Assembly: GCF_022458985.1 (NCBI RefSeq)
Contig: NC_061779.1
Coordinates: 16,971,001 to 17,035,000 of the forward strand
Length of the DNA stretch: 64,000 bases
Reading direction: 5' to 3'
Source of the DNA: Mugil cephalus
Lineage: Eukaryota; Chordata; Actinopteri; Mugiliformes; Mugilidae
A program made the translations under genes and the position numbers. The notes under the pieces are model-generated. The model saw nothing but the letters and a program-made list of their open reading frames with translations, had not been told where the DNA came from and made no database searches. Below, in pieces: positions 52,931 through 64,000 of the stretch (position 1 is its first letter; each line of letters begins with the position of its first letter).

Positions 52931-54867
52931 ATTATATCTAGTTCACTCTGGGACAAAGATGTTTAATTACTCTGAGGATTAACTCCCTGCTTTGAACAGT
53001 TAATGTCTGTGTCGACTGCACACTCCACTATCTGCAAGGAAATGATAAAAACACATACAGATTTTAGATCAAATCTACTTTAAGTTATTGCACTGCATGC
53101 ATTTAAAACCGATAAAGCACCAGCTAATATGTCGCTTTGCAGATCATCTGCACGCTGCTATATTCAGTTTCTGGCCACATTGAAGATGAGGTGCTGTGTT
53201 TCTAGCAGCTTCAGCTGTTCCTCCTGTCGGAAACATCTTGGGACGTCTGACACCAGAGCGTCACCGTGCAAATGATAACACACTAAATTAACCATTTTAC
53301 CCGACTGTCTTAGCCACAGTCTGCTGCACACAGATTCTCTTACAGTGAATGGAGATTCATGCATGAGTAAACCTGCATTAGAAGTAAGATTTTAGAAAAT
53401 AAGGAGGAGAAATGACGAGTCTCTAGTGAGGCCCCCACCACTGTGTCTCCTCCGAGCGACTAGTTCTATTCGGTGAGTTTTTGTGGTTCTTCAGTGACTC
53501 CCCTCTACCACTGCTGCCCCCTGAGAGCGGATGGTTATTGAATAACAGACGGTTTATGAGGCAGCAATAATGAAGCTTGTACAGAAAGGGAATAAAGTGT
53601 GGGCCGACAATGGGCAGTGTGTTCTGTGGCCTTCAAGTGTGAGCCCTTTCCGAAGATGAGAAGCAGTTTATCTGGAGAATTTCGCAAGGTCACAATGTTT
53701 TCGTATAACAAAGGCCTGGAGTTTCTTTCATCTCCTTTTAACCTGTGAGTCACTTGCACGTATGACGCACTGTGATGTCTGAATAATATTTAAGCGGAGT
53801 AAAGCGACTAAACAAAATAAGGCCAGAAAGTATCATGCAGTCAGAATTTGAATTAATGGAATGAAATCACTGTTAAATATTAGTTTTATAAACTGCACTT
53901 GGGTTTTATCGAGCTTGTATTTAATACTAAAACATTTTTGCTGTTTAAGTGAGGTTGCACATCCAGATTTCCTTCACAAAAACAAATCCAAGTTCTCTTG
54001 CTCCCGCAGACACATCGGCGTATCAGGTATCTATTAGGGCGACAGGATCCGTCACCAAAGCATGCCGCCTCTGTTATCAATCCCATATATCCCTCTCACT
54101 TTTTTTTTTCACTGATAAAAACAGCGGATAACAGGACTGTGCGCCGTGTGCCAGCTGTAATAAATGTGCCCCTGCAGGAGGCAAACCCACGTCAACGCTC
54201 GAATGCAGCGCAAAACCCGAGAACAATAGAAAAGGACATGAGATTATTACGAGAGAGCGACCTCAATCACCCGGGAAACATTGCATTTAAAAGAACTATT
54301 TTATTGGTGACAAAATCGTAAGAGGCCTCTAAGAGGATGCACGTCGTAAAGACTCGAGAACAAAGATTGTTACAAATCAGCTTTTCACTGGCATTTCTGC
54401 AATCAACCATTAATATTAGTCAGCCCTAAATATGTCAGCTTAATGTCTGTCTGCAACACCACTATTAAATAAAAGGATAGATGCAGATAACATAACAAAG
54501 TAAATTATTGTAATAGAAGTTCTTAGCTCTTAAAACCAAACTAAGCATCTGGATGCACGCTCCAGAAACAGCAAACAAGATGATTGTGAACGTGCAGCTT
54601 TTTTTCCTTCTTCTCCTTTTAAAACTCCAATCAAAACCCTTCAATTCACAGGAGGAATCATTGCATAACTCTGAAAACAAAGGTCTCATTACACAACAGG
54701 GCCCCAATAACGGGTACTTAGATGTGTTATCTTGATATAACAGTCATTATAACCATTTGAACAAATAATGAAATCAACTACAGTATAAAGGTGCATAAAA
54801 CTGGGTGTGGCCGTGCGGAAGGCACCGTGGACAATAAAACATCCAGGCCGTCGGTCCTGTTGTCCTG
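52931..54867. other. Convergent intergenic region between the IGFBP-like gene and parp16
   Basis: No gene recognised. Frames are short and unlike known proteins. A minus-strand AATAAA at 54300-54305 is a possible parp16 poly(A) signal about 560 bp past its stop. Confidence 0.45.
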
Positions 54868-57800
54868 TCACCTGAACAGTCTGTTCCAAAAGGAGGTGAA
54901 GGTGGTGGAGTTGAAGGCACCGATGAATACGAGCAGCAGAATGTAGAGGCTCATCATGATGGCGAAATGGTGTCGGAGGAGCCACGAGCTGCCGCGGGAA
55001 TGTCTGACGACGGGCAAACAAAATCAGATCCACATGTTAACACTGTTTTGTCTGGTTATTCATGTAAACTAGGCCTGTTACTCCAATTAAAAATTTAATC
55101 GCAACTGTCCAGAGTTTACTTGGTTATTTTCTTTTCAAATCTGTTAAACCTTTAAGCAAATGTACAGTATGTTCTTACTATTGAAAATCACCATAATCCA
55201 GGTGGTAACTCAGTTCACATCAACACTAAATACAGATAATTGTGCTTTTGTCAGGAGCAACATGTGACACAAGCTTTGAAGCATAACATTAAAAAAAATT
55301 AAAATTAAAAAAAATTCTCTTTATTGTATTTATTTCTGCATCGCTTCCTGATTTCCCAAACTACAGCGCAGGTAGAGGCTCATGATCCGTTCTGAGAGTT
55401 AATTGCGCTTCAAACAATATTTGCAGCATTAAAAAGAATGTGTATCAATAGATGGATTGATAGATACTTTCCTTATCCTGGGGGGATTTTTTTTGTATTT
55501 GAGGCGAAAGATATGGGTAAGAATTGATGACAATAGCTACATTAGGATTTTTTTTATAATAATAATAATATCTACAATTGACCATATCACGTTGTGGTCT
55601 GATATCTAAACAGAAAGTTTGTCTTCACTGAGGACACGATTCACAAAAATTTTTCTGTAACTAGTAAGTTATTTTCTCTTTTAAGAATGAAAACCTCAGC
55701 AGCTTGTCCCAATTATGTTGTAAAACTACAATAAACTTTTCCTCAATTTCATTTTAACTGTGTGGAGCATTTAAAAAAAAACAAAGCACAGCTTTTATCA
55801 GGTTACTGCAACTAGATAGACGGTGCATGCGAAACTGAATAATAAATAAAAGCAGGTTTATCTCTCTGCATTTCACAGTTTAATTCATTTTAATCCTATT
55901 TATATAACGTCAGTAACACTAAATATTGTCTCGAGGCGTTTTAGAGAGACCAGTTTGAAACCACCAGAGGAAGCAGTAAGGTGACTGTGGCCACAAAACG
56001 TTGTAAATCTGGTCTATGACGACAACGCTGGGCTGGTTCACCAGTAGCGATACATTTCAGATCGAATAACAACAATTATTGTTGACCAGAGGGAAAAAAA
56101 AGTAGGGACATAGATGGAGTAGAATACAGACACGAGGACAATCGAGGAATATGTAATAATTATGAATGTAACTAGGGTTTCATGAGCTCCCTGCCTGTGG
56201 TGGTCAGGAAGAAGGAAATACAACCTGGGAAGAGTTTGAGAAACGCTCCGGATAAAGGTTTACAGCGAACAGCGTGGAGGACAGACGGGGAGAGGCTAAC
56301 GAGAGTCTTACCTGGAAAGATGCCTCCTCTGAGAGTAAACAAGCAAGTACTTGACTCGTAAAAGCTGATTGTTGGTGACTACAAAATATTTCTGCGGTAC
56401 ATCTCCTCCTTCGCTGTTCTTCGCCCGTGAGCGCTGGCGGTCTATGATTTCAGAATCTGAAACGGGGAACGAGGCTTTAGTGTGCAGTAAAGCAGCCGCG
56501 TCATTCTTACGTGCCCGGCGAGTCGCGTGCTTAAACGCACCTTTTTTCTTCACCTGGCACTTAACATCTGGATGATCGATGATTTCACACAGGGCGACAC
56601 AGCTGAGTAGAGGCCCTAGGATACTGTCTCTCCAGCCGCTGCTGTGGGGACTGTAGAGGACAGCCATGCTGAGGTCACTGGTGAGGTAGGTCCCTTCTCC
56701 GAACACGGAGTTCTGCGCAAAGAAGATGAAATGACATCAACCAGACGATAGTTTCAATATGTTTCTCCTACAGTCTTTGATCGTACAGCAGAACTCATCA
56801 GTGCCTTCCAACCTGCTGGTGGCTACACTGACCTTGTTGAGATGACAGTGAAGTCCGTTGTGAACGATCGAGTGGAAGTTCTCCAGCCGGCTCCCGTGGA
56901 ATGCGTAGAAGACGTCTCGTCCGTCTCTCGTCCTCTCGAACCTGGCGTTCATCTGGTCAGAGTACTCCAGCTCGAAGAGGAAGTCTGGCACCGGAGCAGA
57001 GATCTCTCCATTCTCCGTCAGGCTGCAAAGTTTGGAGTACTGAGGGAGGACAAAGAGGCACGCTGTGAAAACAAAAAGAAACGAAACAAACGGAAGACGA
57101 CACAGGGGATTTTTATGTGTTTGTATTAATTTACCTCATCTTTCTGTAGCGTCTTCACAGCAAAGCTCTTTGAAGACAGGATCCAGTGTGTGAGAGCCAG
57201 ATGGTGATCTCCCTCTCCAGATCGCAGTCTCACCAGCTCTCTCACACCGGGCAGCGAGTTCACATCTGCCAACTAAGAGTGGAGCAAACGTTTCCGACGA
57301 TATTTACTTCCAGCAAGTTAATACACAAATATTATACAGCCATTAGCCACAACATTATGACCACTGACAGGAGAAGTAAATACAATTGACCATCTTCTGA
57401 CAATACAATGTTCTGCTGGGAAGCTTTTGGGCCTGGTATTCATGTGGATGTTACTTAGACATGTAGCACCTACACCAGACCACACCACAGCAATGGGGGT
57501 GGGGGTCTCTGGCAGCAGCCCCCCCCCCCCCATAATGGTCATATTGTTATGCCCTGATTGATGTAACATACTGAACAACTACATTCAGTCTTTCATTCAG
57601 ACCAATAACAATCTGACAACAATCAGTCACTTTAAGTGGCAATAAACACATAAACATAATATACTATAAATAAACTGTTTTGTTTCTTGTAGTTTCTCAA
57701 CAATATGCACCGTGTTTCTCTTAAAGACATGTATCCAGCTTTATCACACACCTCTTAAATTAGTTTAAATCTGCAGAGTTTGCACTGTCCACCGCTCTTT

Positions 57801-58235
57801 ATTATTTTAACGGAAATACGGCAGTCTCTTACAGCACATTACTGCCATCAAGTGTATGTGTGTCACACCAGCTCCGTGTTCACAGTGTGTGAGTGTGTGT
57901 TCTTCCCACACAAGTATAGATGGCTGACTGGTTTTATTGCTTATAATCTCAAATTGGAGCACATTAAATCATTATATAATATTATTATATAATAGCATAT
58001 AAACATATTACAGTGTACAGAGTCTTCAAAAGCTTACGGCTCTTACCAGCTCCTCAAAGTCCTTATTGTCCCCGCTTAAGTAACGCGGTGGGAAGGGTCT
58101 GAGCAGCGAGTCCCTCTTGTAGTTCTGTGCAGCGGCGACAAACAGGCTGCACCGGAGGTCTGCTGCTACCGGGTCTCTGTGCAGGCAGGAGCACACCAGC
58201 TCCCGGACCGCTTCAGGTGGCAGCGGGGGCTCCAT
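54868..58235 (-). CDS. parp16: Protein mono-ADP-ribosyltransferase PARP16
   Basis: PARP16 is a tail-anchored ER and nuclear-envelope enzyme that mono-ADP-ribosylates proteins and activates PERK and IRE1 in ER stress. Six coding exons: 58047-58235, 57135-57272, 56833-57039, 56541-56712, 56312-56456 and 54868-55003 (TGA at 54868-54870), giving 328 residues (human 322). The ATG follows an acceptor by eight bases. The N-terminal helical domain has [24 protein letters not shown]. Catalytic residues: H157 in [13 protein letters not shown]187 in [10 protein letters not shown] and the Tyr in [10 protein letters not shown]. The last exon encodes [16 protein letters not shown], the membrane anchor, and a short lumenal tail ending FWNRLFR. 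The 84-bp intron 56457-56540 is fully open in frame (see findings). The 1.3-kb last intron holds no exon. Confidence 0.97.
55004..56311 (-). other. Last parp16 intron
   Basis: This 1.3-kb intron has no recognised exon. A degenerate stretch at 55449-55490 (GATAGATACTTTCC, then TCCTGGGGGGATTT) resembles a LINE 3' tail but is too worn to name. A region at 55925-56010 vaguely recalls the dispersed repeat at 41.4 and 52.8 kb. Confidence 0.4.
57333..57567. mobile_element. Short-inverted-repeat DNA element, copy 4
   Basis: Left part reads AGCCACAACATTATGACCAC then TGACAGGAGAAGT, the inverse of the right end at 27.0 kb. The right part reads ATGGTCATATTGTTATGCCC. A run of about ten C lies at 57521-57530. 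Lies in a parp16 intron. Confidence 0.75.
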
Positions 58236-59260
58236 TCCCAGCACTGCAAACGGAAAGTGATAAGATAATAAGCAGGCGCTGTGAGAATTAACAGATACAT
58301 AAGGAGGTAATAAACCGTTCATTCAAATTATCGTTTTTACCTTTGATTTATTATCAACTTTACATGTTTAGATGTCTTGTTCTGTTTAAATCACAACCTC
58401 GGATTTGAAGATATTTAGTTATTATGAATCACGGCAACAACAACCTCCAACAAACTCCAGTGCCAAAACTGCTGCAGATTATTTCCTTTGTATATCAACA
58501 GACTGATTAATCACTGGACTGCTATGGCTCTAGATAAATAGATGGAAAACAACTGTGTCTTCTTATTATATTCCCCTTCATCTACAGATATTGTCAGTAT
58601 ATGCTCAAATATTAACGTATTAAGATGTAACATAAGCAAAATAAAAACTGCTAGGGATACAAAACCTGACACTACACTTCACTTTTTGTTTGGCTAATTT
58701 ACTTAATTAACAAACAGTTACACACTTTCGCAACTTGGGAGTCTGTGTTAGTTAAATCAACAGTTCATAGTAGCTTTTATGGAGATAACTACAGTAGGAC
58801 AGCTGTCATTTTATCACAAGTTATAGTTACTAATTTTTAACCTTTGAACTCTTCCTGATGTTGTACCTCTAACTAGCACAGCAGGGTTTGAGAGAGCTAA
58901 CATAAGCTAACATTAGCGGAGCCGCCCCACAATGCTAATAATGACACATATTACATTGTCGGGCTGCTGCGGGTTCCTAAGAGTATTAGCAATACTTCCC
59001 AGTGTCACCTGGATCTGTTTTACTTCTATTTCTTTTTAATTAAATCACCTTACCGTCTGCCTCAACTCATAGCACTGGAGGAAGAGCTAACGTTAGCTAG
59101 AGGCACTGCTGCGTTCAGGGCAGTAAAAGTATTGTGTTTCAAAGGCGTTCGTGGCATTAAGGAAAAGTAAACGCAAACACAGCAGGAAAATTAGTGAATG
59201 AAAATGCACACGAGCCATGTCAGCAGTTTAAAACAAGCGTAGAGAAGCACACAGCTACTC
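58236..59260 (-). promoter_or_regulatory. parp16: parp16 5' UTR intron, noncoding exon 1 and promoter
   Basis: The start exon extends to 58243. A noncoding exon from about 59110 down to 59055 ends in the good donor GTAAGGTGA. GCTAAC, GTTAGC and CTAGC words cluster at 58870-59100. No TATA box is visible. Confidence 0.5.
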
Positions 59261-60269
59261 TTGGTAACAAAATATCAACGTGTGTTTTGTGATTCATTTA
59301 AAAACGTTGTCCGGAAGTGGCTGGAAAGGAATATGTACGAGGGTACGGGAAGGCATCACATTGATAACAGATCCAGGGAGCCATCTAATGTTTCAGAGCA
59401 GAAACAAAACATCAGCCAGTCATGGACATACTTTGTCAAATGGTTCAACAGGTAACCTACAGCTAGGAGGACATAATATATATTCTTTACAAGCACCAAT
59501 GTTTGGGCCACACTTGTATGGTACAGAAATGCACTGCTTCCACCTCAGAAAACAAGAGAAAGAGAAAGACATCCCAAAAAAAAGACAAGAAAAGTTGTTC
59601 AGAAGAAGAAGTCCTGCACTGTCACTTCGCTCACCTCTTTTCTGAGGAAACTTATTAACTTTAAATGACATTTCACATGGCAGTGAGATCATCACTGCAG
59701 CCACTTCTGTAAAACTATGTCCCGTCATCATAAAAATTAGACATTTCCTGCACATTGCTCAAGATAAAACTGTTTTACACAAGCAAAAATGAACTGTACC
59801 TAAATAATTTAACATATAAGTTGAAGAACGTCATCGTAAATGTGCTAAAGTACTAGTAAAGGGCACCGGTATGTTTTTAATTCCTTACAAACTATAAACC
59901 TATGTGGCATGTTTGAATTTGGTTATAAAACAGTAAGAGTCCGTAAAATAGTTTTACACCAAATTAAAAACTAATTCACTGGCAACTCTGCTGCCTGTAG
60001 CTTACTGTTATTTTATATATATATATATATATATATATGCCATAAAGCTAAGTTCCTCTGGCTGAATCATGTGTTTGCATTAACTACCGTATTTACACTG
60101 TATTAGTTTAACACATATATTTAAATACTACCTTTCTTAAACTAAAATATCCACTTGCCAGTTTTCATTCCAGACATTCAACTTACACTAAAGCCACATC
60201 ACTAAAGCCATCTGCCTAATATTATTTAGTTATCCCTTTTGCCCCCCTCAAAGTACTGATGCACTGGGA
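59261..60269. other. Intergenic region between divergent parp16 and scamp5
   Basis: No gene seen. A TA microsatellite of about thirteen units lies at 60013-60038. Open frames near 59280-59645 have no recognisable motif. Confidence 0.45.
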
Positions 60270-60575
60270 ACATGGACACGGGCCTTTTGAGGGTTTCCGG
60301 TGGTGATTGGATGTTGTTCGTGGGAGCCTTTGTGTACACAGATACTTGATCAGTTTAAGATATGGTGGGTTTGAAGTCAACAGCTTGGACTATTCTTTAT
60401 GTTGTGGAAGGCAGCATTATCCTGTTGGGGATAGCAGCTACCATATGGGAGCATCGTTGCTATGGGGTGGGGGTGTCTGGTCAGGATCAATGTTTATGTA
60501 CGTGTACAGGTGTACGTCTCTGAATAACATCTGCATGAATACCAGGACCAGATGTCTCAGCAGAACACTGTATTA
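60270..60575. mobile_element. Short-inverted-repeat DNA element, copy 5 (fragment)
   Basis: The interior matches copy 3: GGATGTTGTT near 60311, TTGCTATGGGGTGGGGGTG near 60449, and AACATCTGCATGAATACCAG near 60522. Inverted ends are not clear, so it is a decayed or internal fragment. Confidence 0.6.
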
Positions 60576-60839
60576 AAAAAAAAGAAAAGATAAGATTATT
60601 AATGTTATTGCCTTCGCCTGTCACTGAGATGACTTGCAATCCCCTTTCTCTACCTGTCATTTTTAAAATATTGCTTTAACAAGTCTACACGCTGAAATTT
60701 AGTGAGTGTATTTGAATTTGCGTTTTCTAAAAAAGTATCCTGTATTTTCTTTTAATTGTTTTTATTCGATCCCTTAAAACACGAACTCACTGACATTTAT
60801 ACTATTTGGTTAGAGGCTCAAACACCTATAATTAGGCAG

Positions 60840-61238
60840 CCTGTTAATACGCAGCCAATCAGGTCAGGGTGCGTGACGTGTCTCGTGATCTTCAGCACTG
60901 TGGACAGCATCGAAGAAGGGGGCGGGGCTTAGCGGACATACTTCCTGCTCTTTGATTGGCTAACTGCGGCCAGCAACAAATAACAAATCCCGTTTTTTCC
61001 CTCTTTCCTTTTCCCTGCTTGCTGCTGCCAGAGGGAGGAGGCTTATGTGCGTAAAGAAGAGCCTGACGTCACATGACCGCCTCTTACTCTCAAACCCATC
61101 ATTTGAGGAATAACACCACATATTTGTGTGAAGCTCATCTGCCTCCATCCAGCGGCGTGTCTCAGTGCAGATTAAACCATAGGATGCCATTTAAACGAAC
61201 CGACGGATTCTAGCGATTTTCTCGGGACTAAACCGGAG
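60840..61238 (+). promoter_or_regulatory. scamp5: scamp5 promoter and noncoding exon 1, with a perfect CRE
   Basis: Elements in order: CCAAT (about 60854), GGGGGCGGGGCTT (about 60918, GC box), inverted CCAAT (ATTGG, about 60955) and TGACGTCA (61064-61071), a perfect cyclic-AMP response element, followed at once by CATGAC. The noncoding first exon ends at 61238 with donor GTAAGGCG. A CRE fits a neuronal activity-linked gene; regulation is inferred. Confidence 0.65.
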
Positions 61239-62092
61239 GTAAGGCGTTTTATTGACCAAAGCCCGGTCATTCATTAACTCACACTCCCGCTAAGACAGAA
61301 ATGCACGTATGAATATATAGCGTTGTTGCTTCAGAAATACCGCACGTCTGTTAAATTGTGTGGAGTTTGCGCTCGGAGAGGAAGCCCCGGTGCACCGTGT
61401 CGCACAGGCTGAAGGACGCCTCCTCTCCATCGCTCGAGATCACGATGCACTGTGTCCTAGCGCAGCATCACTGGCGTCTGAAGCCAGAAATGCACATTTG
61501 AGACAGACATGGGGACGCAACGCATTAAATCAACCGCGATCAAACAGGATTTATTGTGTCGATTTATTTAAACCACAAATATGCCCTTCATACTCCCACC
61601 ATACATCCACCATGACAGGCACCGCTAATGTGCTCCACAAGCGCTTTCATATAATATGAAAGGTGGTTCATTATTGCCTATTGGTAAGAATAAGGAGTAG
61701 TTGGAGTATATATAATGAAATCTATAAACTCTGTGGGTCTTTGACATGCCCATTGTTCTCCATATACATTTTTTTGGGGGGAGATGGCGACAAGGCCACA
61801 CCGTTTCCCACGGCGCGCATTACACGGCTATGATATGAGGAGGCCCAGAAAACACGATCTCCACCACAGACCTAATGAATGTTGCTAAATGATGAGCGGA
61901 CGCGCTGAAAGCCTGGAGGACATCTCTTTAAATATCCTATCAGGGTGGGAAGTCTGTTATCTTTGTGTGCAGGTCCGGAGCAGCGAGGCCTGTGGAGGGC
62001 TGTGGCTCGTCCTTCTAAGGAGTGCAGTGTTAAATGTACGGGACGTGTCTCTTAATAACACATCTCTCTTTTTTTTTCGCAGTTTGGTTATC
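61239..62092 (+). other. scamp5 intron 1
   Basis: This first intron runs from the donor at 61239 to the acceptor TTTTTCGCAG ending 62092. The first 250 bases are CpG-rich. No coding exon is seen. Confidence 0.55.
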
Positions 62093-62156
62093 AAGGCAGC
62101 TGAGGCTCAAGTTCTTGTTCCCGTCTGCAAGTGGAGGACAATACTAGGCGATAATC

Positions 62157-63593
62157 ATGGCGGGTGAGTTCAACTTTCCTTTTCAGCCAGCCCTGTCTGT
62201 TAAATATCTGACTCCCTTGTGCAGCAGTTATGACTTGATTTATTAATGAGTCTGGCGCGTGGCATTGAATGCTGTGTTTGCATCCTAGAAAACAACTTTC
62301 CACCCCTGCCTCGATTCATCCCCCTCAAGCCGTGCTTTTACCAAGACTTCAACGAGATCCCAGACCAACATCGCACCATGTGCAAGAGGCTCTACTACTT
62401 ATGGATCTGTGAGTTTAGGCATTGAGCATGTGTCAGCTGTTCACTGATCCAGTCCCCCTCGAGCTGTGTCACTCTGTTTTTCCCAAAATATTATGAGACC
62501 CAGACACCGCAGACAATCCACTACAGCTGGGAGACCAGACCGACCAGCATGACCAGCATGACACAGAGCTCGATGAATGCTTTTTCCATGTTGTTGTGCA
62601 TTTTGACGTTTGAAAGATTGCAGACAACGAAATAAGCAAGGATGATTTGCTTTATGTTTTGACTAATGAAAAGTTCACAAATCTGAAGCCAATTTCAGAA
62701 TACAGGCAATTATTTTGGAAGCTCTCAAGCTAAATGCTAAATATTTGCTACATTTCGGTCTGGTAATTCAAGACACTGGAGGACACAGTGATCCTCTTTC
62801 CTTTTAATTTGTTGCACTTCTTTAGACTGTGCATCAACTCAATAATCAGTCACAATCTTACAGTCAAGAAGTAATCTGTCATGGAAATGATCGTTCCCTA
62901 CATGCCAAGTTGCAAAAGTAGGTATTAGTAATGCGTTAACATGTTTTACTCACATGAGCATCACGATATCTTTTCATTATCATAGGTTCTTCCATTTGAA
63001 TACAAGAAAGTAAGTCTGGTGAAAAGTAGTTTTCACGTAATCTTTAGTACTGGTAGAGTAGAAGCTGTGTGCTGTGTGTGTAGTTCCAGTCCATATTATA
63101 TCACATTCTCCCAGCTTCAAGCTTAGAACTGAAAATACGCTAGTTGCTGAAATCCATTTGTGATGAGATCCTGCTGCGTTATGAGTAACGGGATACACGG
63201 CGTAGAGGTTTTTGTCTTTCATTGTGCCGTTCTTGCTCCTCTGTGCCGTCGACAGTGAATAGTGCCACACTAGCTGTTAATCTGATCGGCTGCCTGGCGT
63301 GGATGTGTGGAGGCGGCGGGGCGACCAACTTTGGCATGGCCATCCTGTGGCTCATCCTCTTCACTCCCTGTTCCTATGTGTGCTGGTTCAGGCCCATCTA
63401 CAAAGCCTTCAAGTAAGCATGATGCCCCACCACCACCACCACCACACAACGTTTTGAGTCACTTCTGACATACATTATTCTCTCTGTGCAGGACGGACAG
63501 CTCTTTCAACTTCATGGCTTTCTTCTTCGTCTTCATGGCCCAGGTGGTGATCAGTATTATCCAGACTGTTGGCATTCCTGGCTGGGGAGTGTG
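62157..63593 (+). CDS. scamp5: Secretory carrier-associated membrane protein 5 (5' part; 3' end outside the window)
   Basis: SCAMP5 is a four-pass membrane protein of synaptic vesicles involved in exocytosis and endocytosis. Coding exons: 62157-62163, 62289-62408, 63256-63412 and 63492-63593, giving the first 128 residues with consistent phases; the last exon seen ends in TG so a Cys codon continues outside. It opens [21 protein letters not shown] and lacks the NPF repeats of SCAMP1-3, as SCAMP5 does. Membrane segments appear in [37 protein letters not shown] and [17 protein letters not shown]. The conserved E-peptide [18 protein letters not shown] follows TM2. Only seven coding bases lie in the ATG exon. 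Teleosts have two scamp5 copies and I cannot say which this is. The bases after 63593 are intron. Confidence 0.96.
63427..63446. repeat. CAC trinucleotide microsatellite
   Basis: About six CAC units sit 15 bases after a scamp5 donor site, in the intron. Confidence 0.85.
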
Positions 63594-64000
63594 GTAGGTG
63601 ATTTATCAAATGTTAAATGTTATATGTTTTGTGTGGTGTGCAACTTCAGTGACAAATTAAAAGAAAAAAAAAACATTGTTTATTAAGGTGACAGGATCCA
63701 AATCAGTTTTAATGATCCACTGGAGTGATGAAAGGCATTATTCCAAAATATAATGTTTTCTTGTTACCTGTTTAAGTAAAGAGCATGGTCTCAAGACCCT
63801 CACACACCAAACTAACTTTAAAGAGCCAGAGACCACAAATGCAAAACTGTGGTCTCGTGCTGCGCTTCCTGTGCCCCGACCAAAAGGTTTCAGTAGCTGC
63901 AGTAGCTGCTCCGAATATACAGTATGCCTGATACATTTGGATAAGATGGAAAATTAGTGGAGTGGCTTCGTAGTTCTGATTCCCTTCTCGTTTATTTATC

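Noticed and set aside
59280-59645. 121-codon plus-strand frame between parp16 and scamp5
   Set aside because: Composition is random-like, with no domain and no splice-compatible neighbours.

Overview
The window is vertebrate nuclear DNA: intron-rich genes, mostly GT-AG splice sites, small DNA transposons, SINE and LINE pieces, and AT-rich microsatellites. Protein content, compact introns and repeat types fit a teleost fish, probably a spiny-rayed one; the species cannot be fixed from the sequence. I traced seven protein-coding genes exon by exon from reading frames, splice sites and remembered human orthologues. Six are recognisable: cep152 (minus, 3' part beyond the left edge), galk2 (plus, complete), an atp8b-type P4-ATPase best called atp8b4 (minus, complete), sqor (plus, complete), ctdspl2 (plus, complete), parp16 (minus, complete) and scamp5 (plus, 5' part, runs off the right edge) make up six named complete-or-partial genes plus one partial edge gene; the remaining locus is an unnamed secreted cysteine-rich IGFBP-like gene between ctdspl2 and parp16, giving eight loci in all.

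Layout: 1-8.4 kb cep152; 9.7-13.7 kb galk2, divergent from cep152; 15.6-29.8 kb atp8b4; 32.6-39.6 kb sqor, divergent from atp8b4; 40.1-48.9 kb ctdspl2; 50.26-51.9 kb the IGFBP-like gene with a TATA promoter; 54.9-59.1 kb parp16; 60.8 kb to the right end scamp5, divergent from parp16. The human orthologues of the named genes all lie on chromosome 15q, so this is a rearranged conserved block. The genes are not an operon and have separate jobs: centriole duplication, GalNAc/galactose phosphorylation, lipid flipping, mitochondrial sulfide oxidation, nuclear CTD-type phosphatase, ER mono-ADP-ribosylation and synaptic vesicle membrane traffic.

The least explained parts are: the IGFBP-like protein with a 16-cysteine tail; a near-perfect 23-bp-arm hairpin at 49.82 kb; clusters of GCTAAC/GTTAGC words and a 76-bp minisatellite beside several promoters; a GC-AG intron in sqor; an in-frame 84-bp intron in parp16; a possible read-through C-terminus in atp8b4; a G-rich tract in the ctdspl2 3' UTR; and a short-inverted-repeat transposon family with about five copies. 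I recognised no retrovirus-like or other capsid- or envelope-bearing element, no tRNA or rRNA gene and no CRISPR array.
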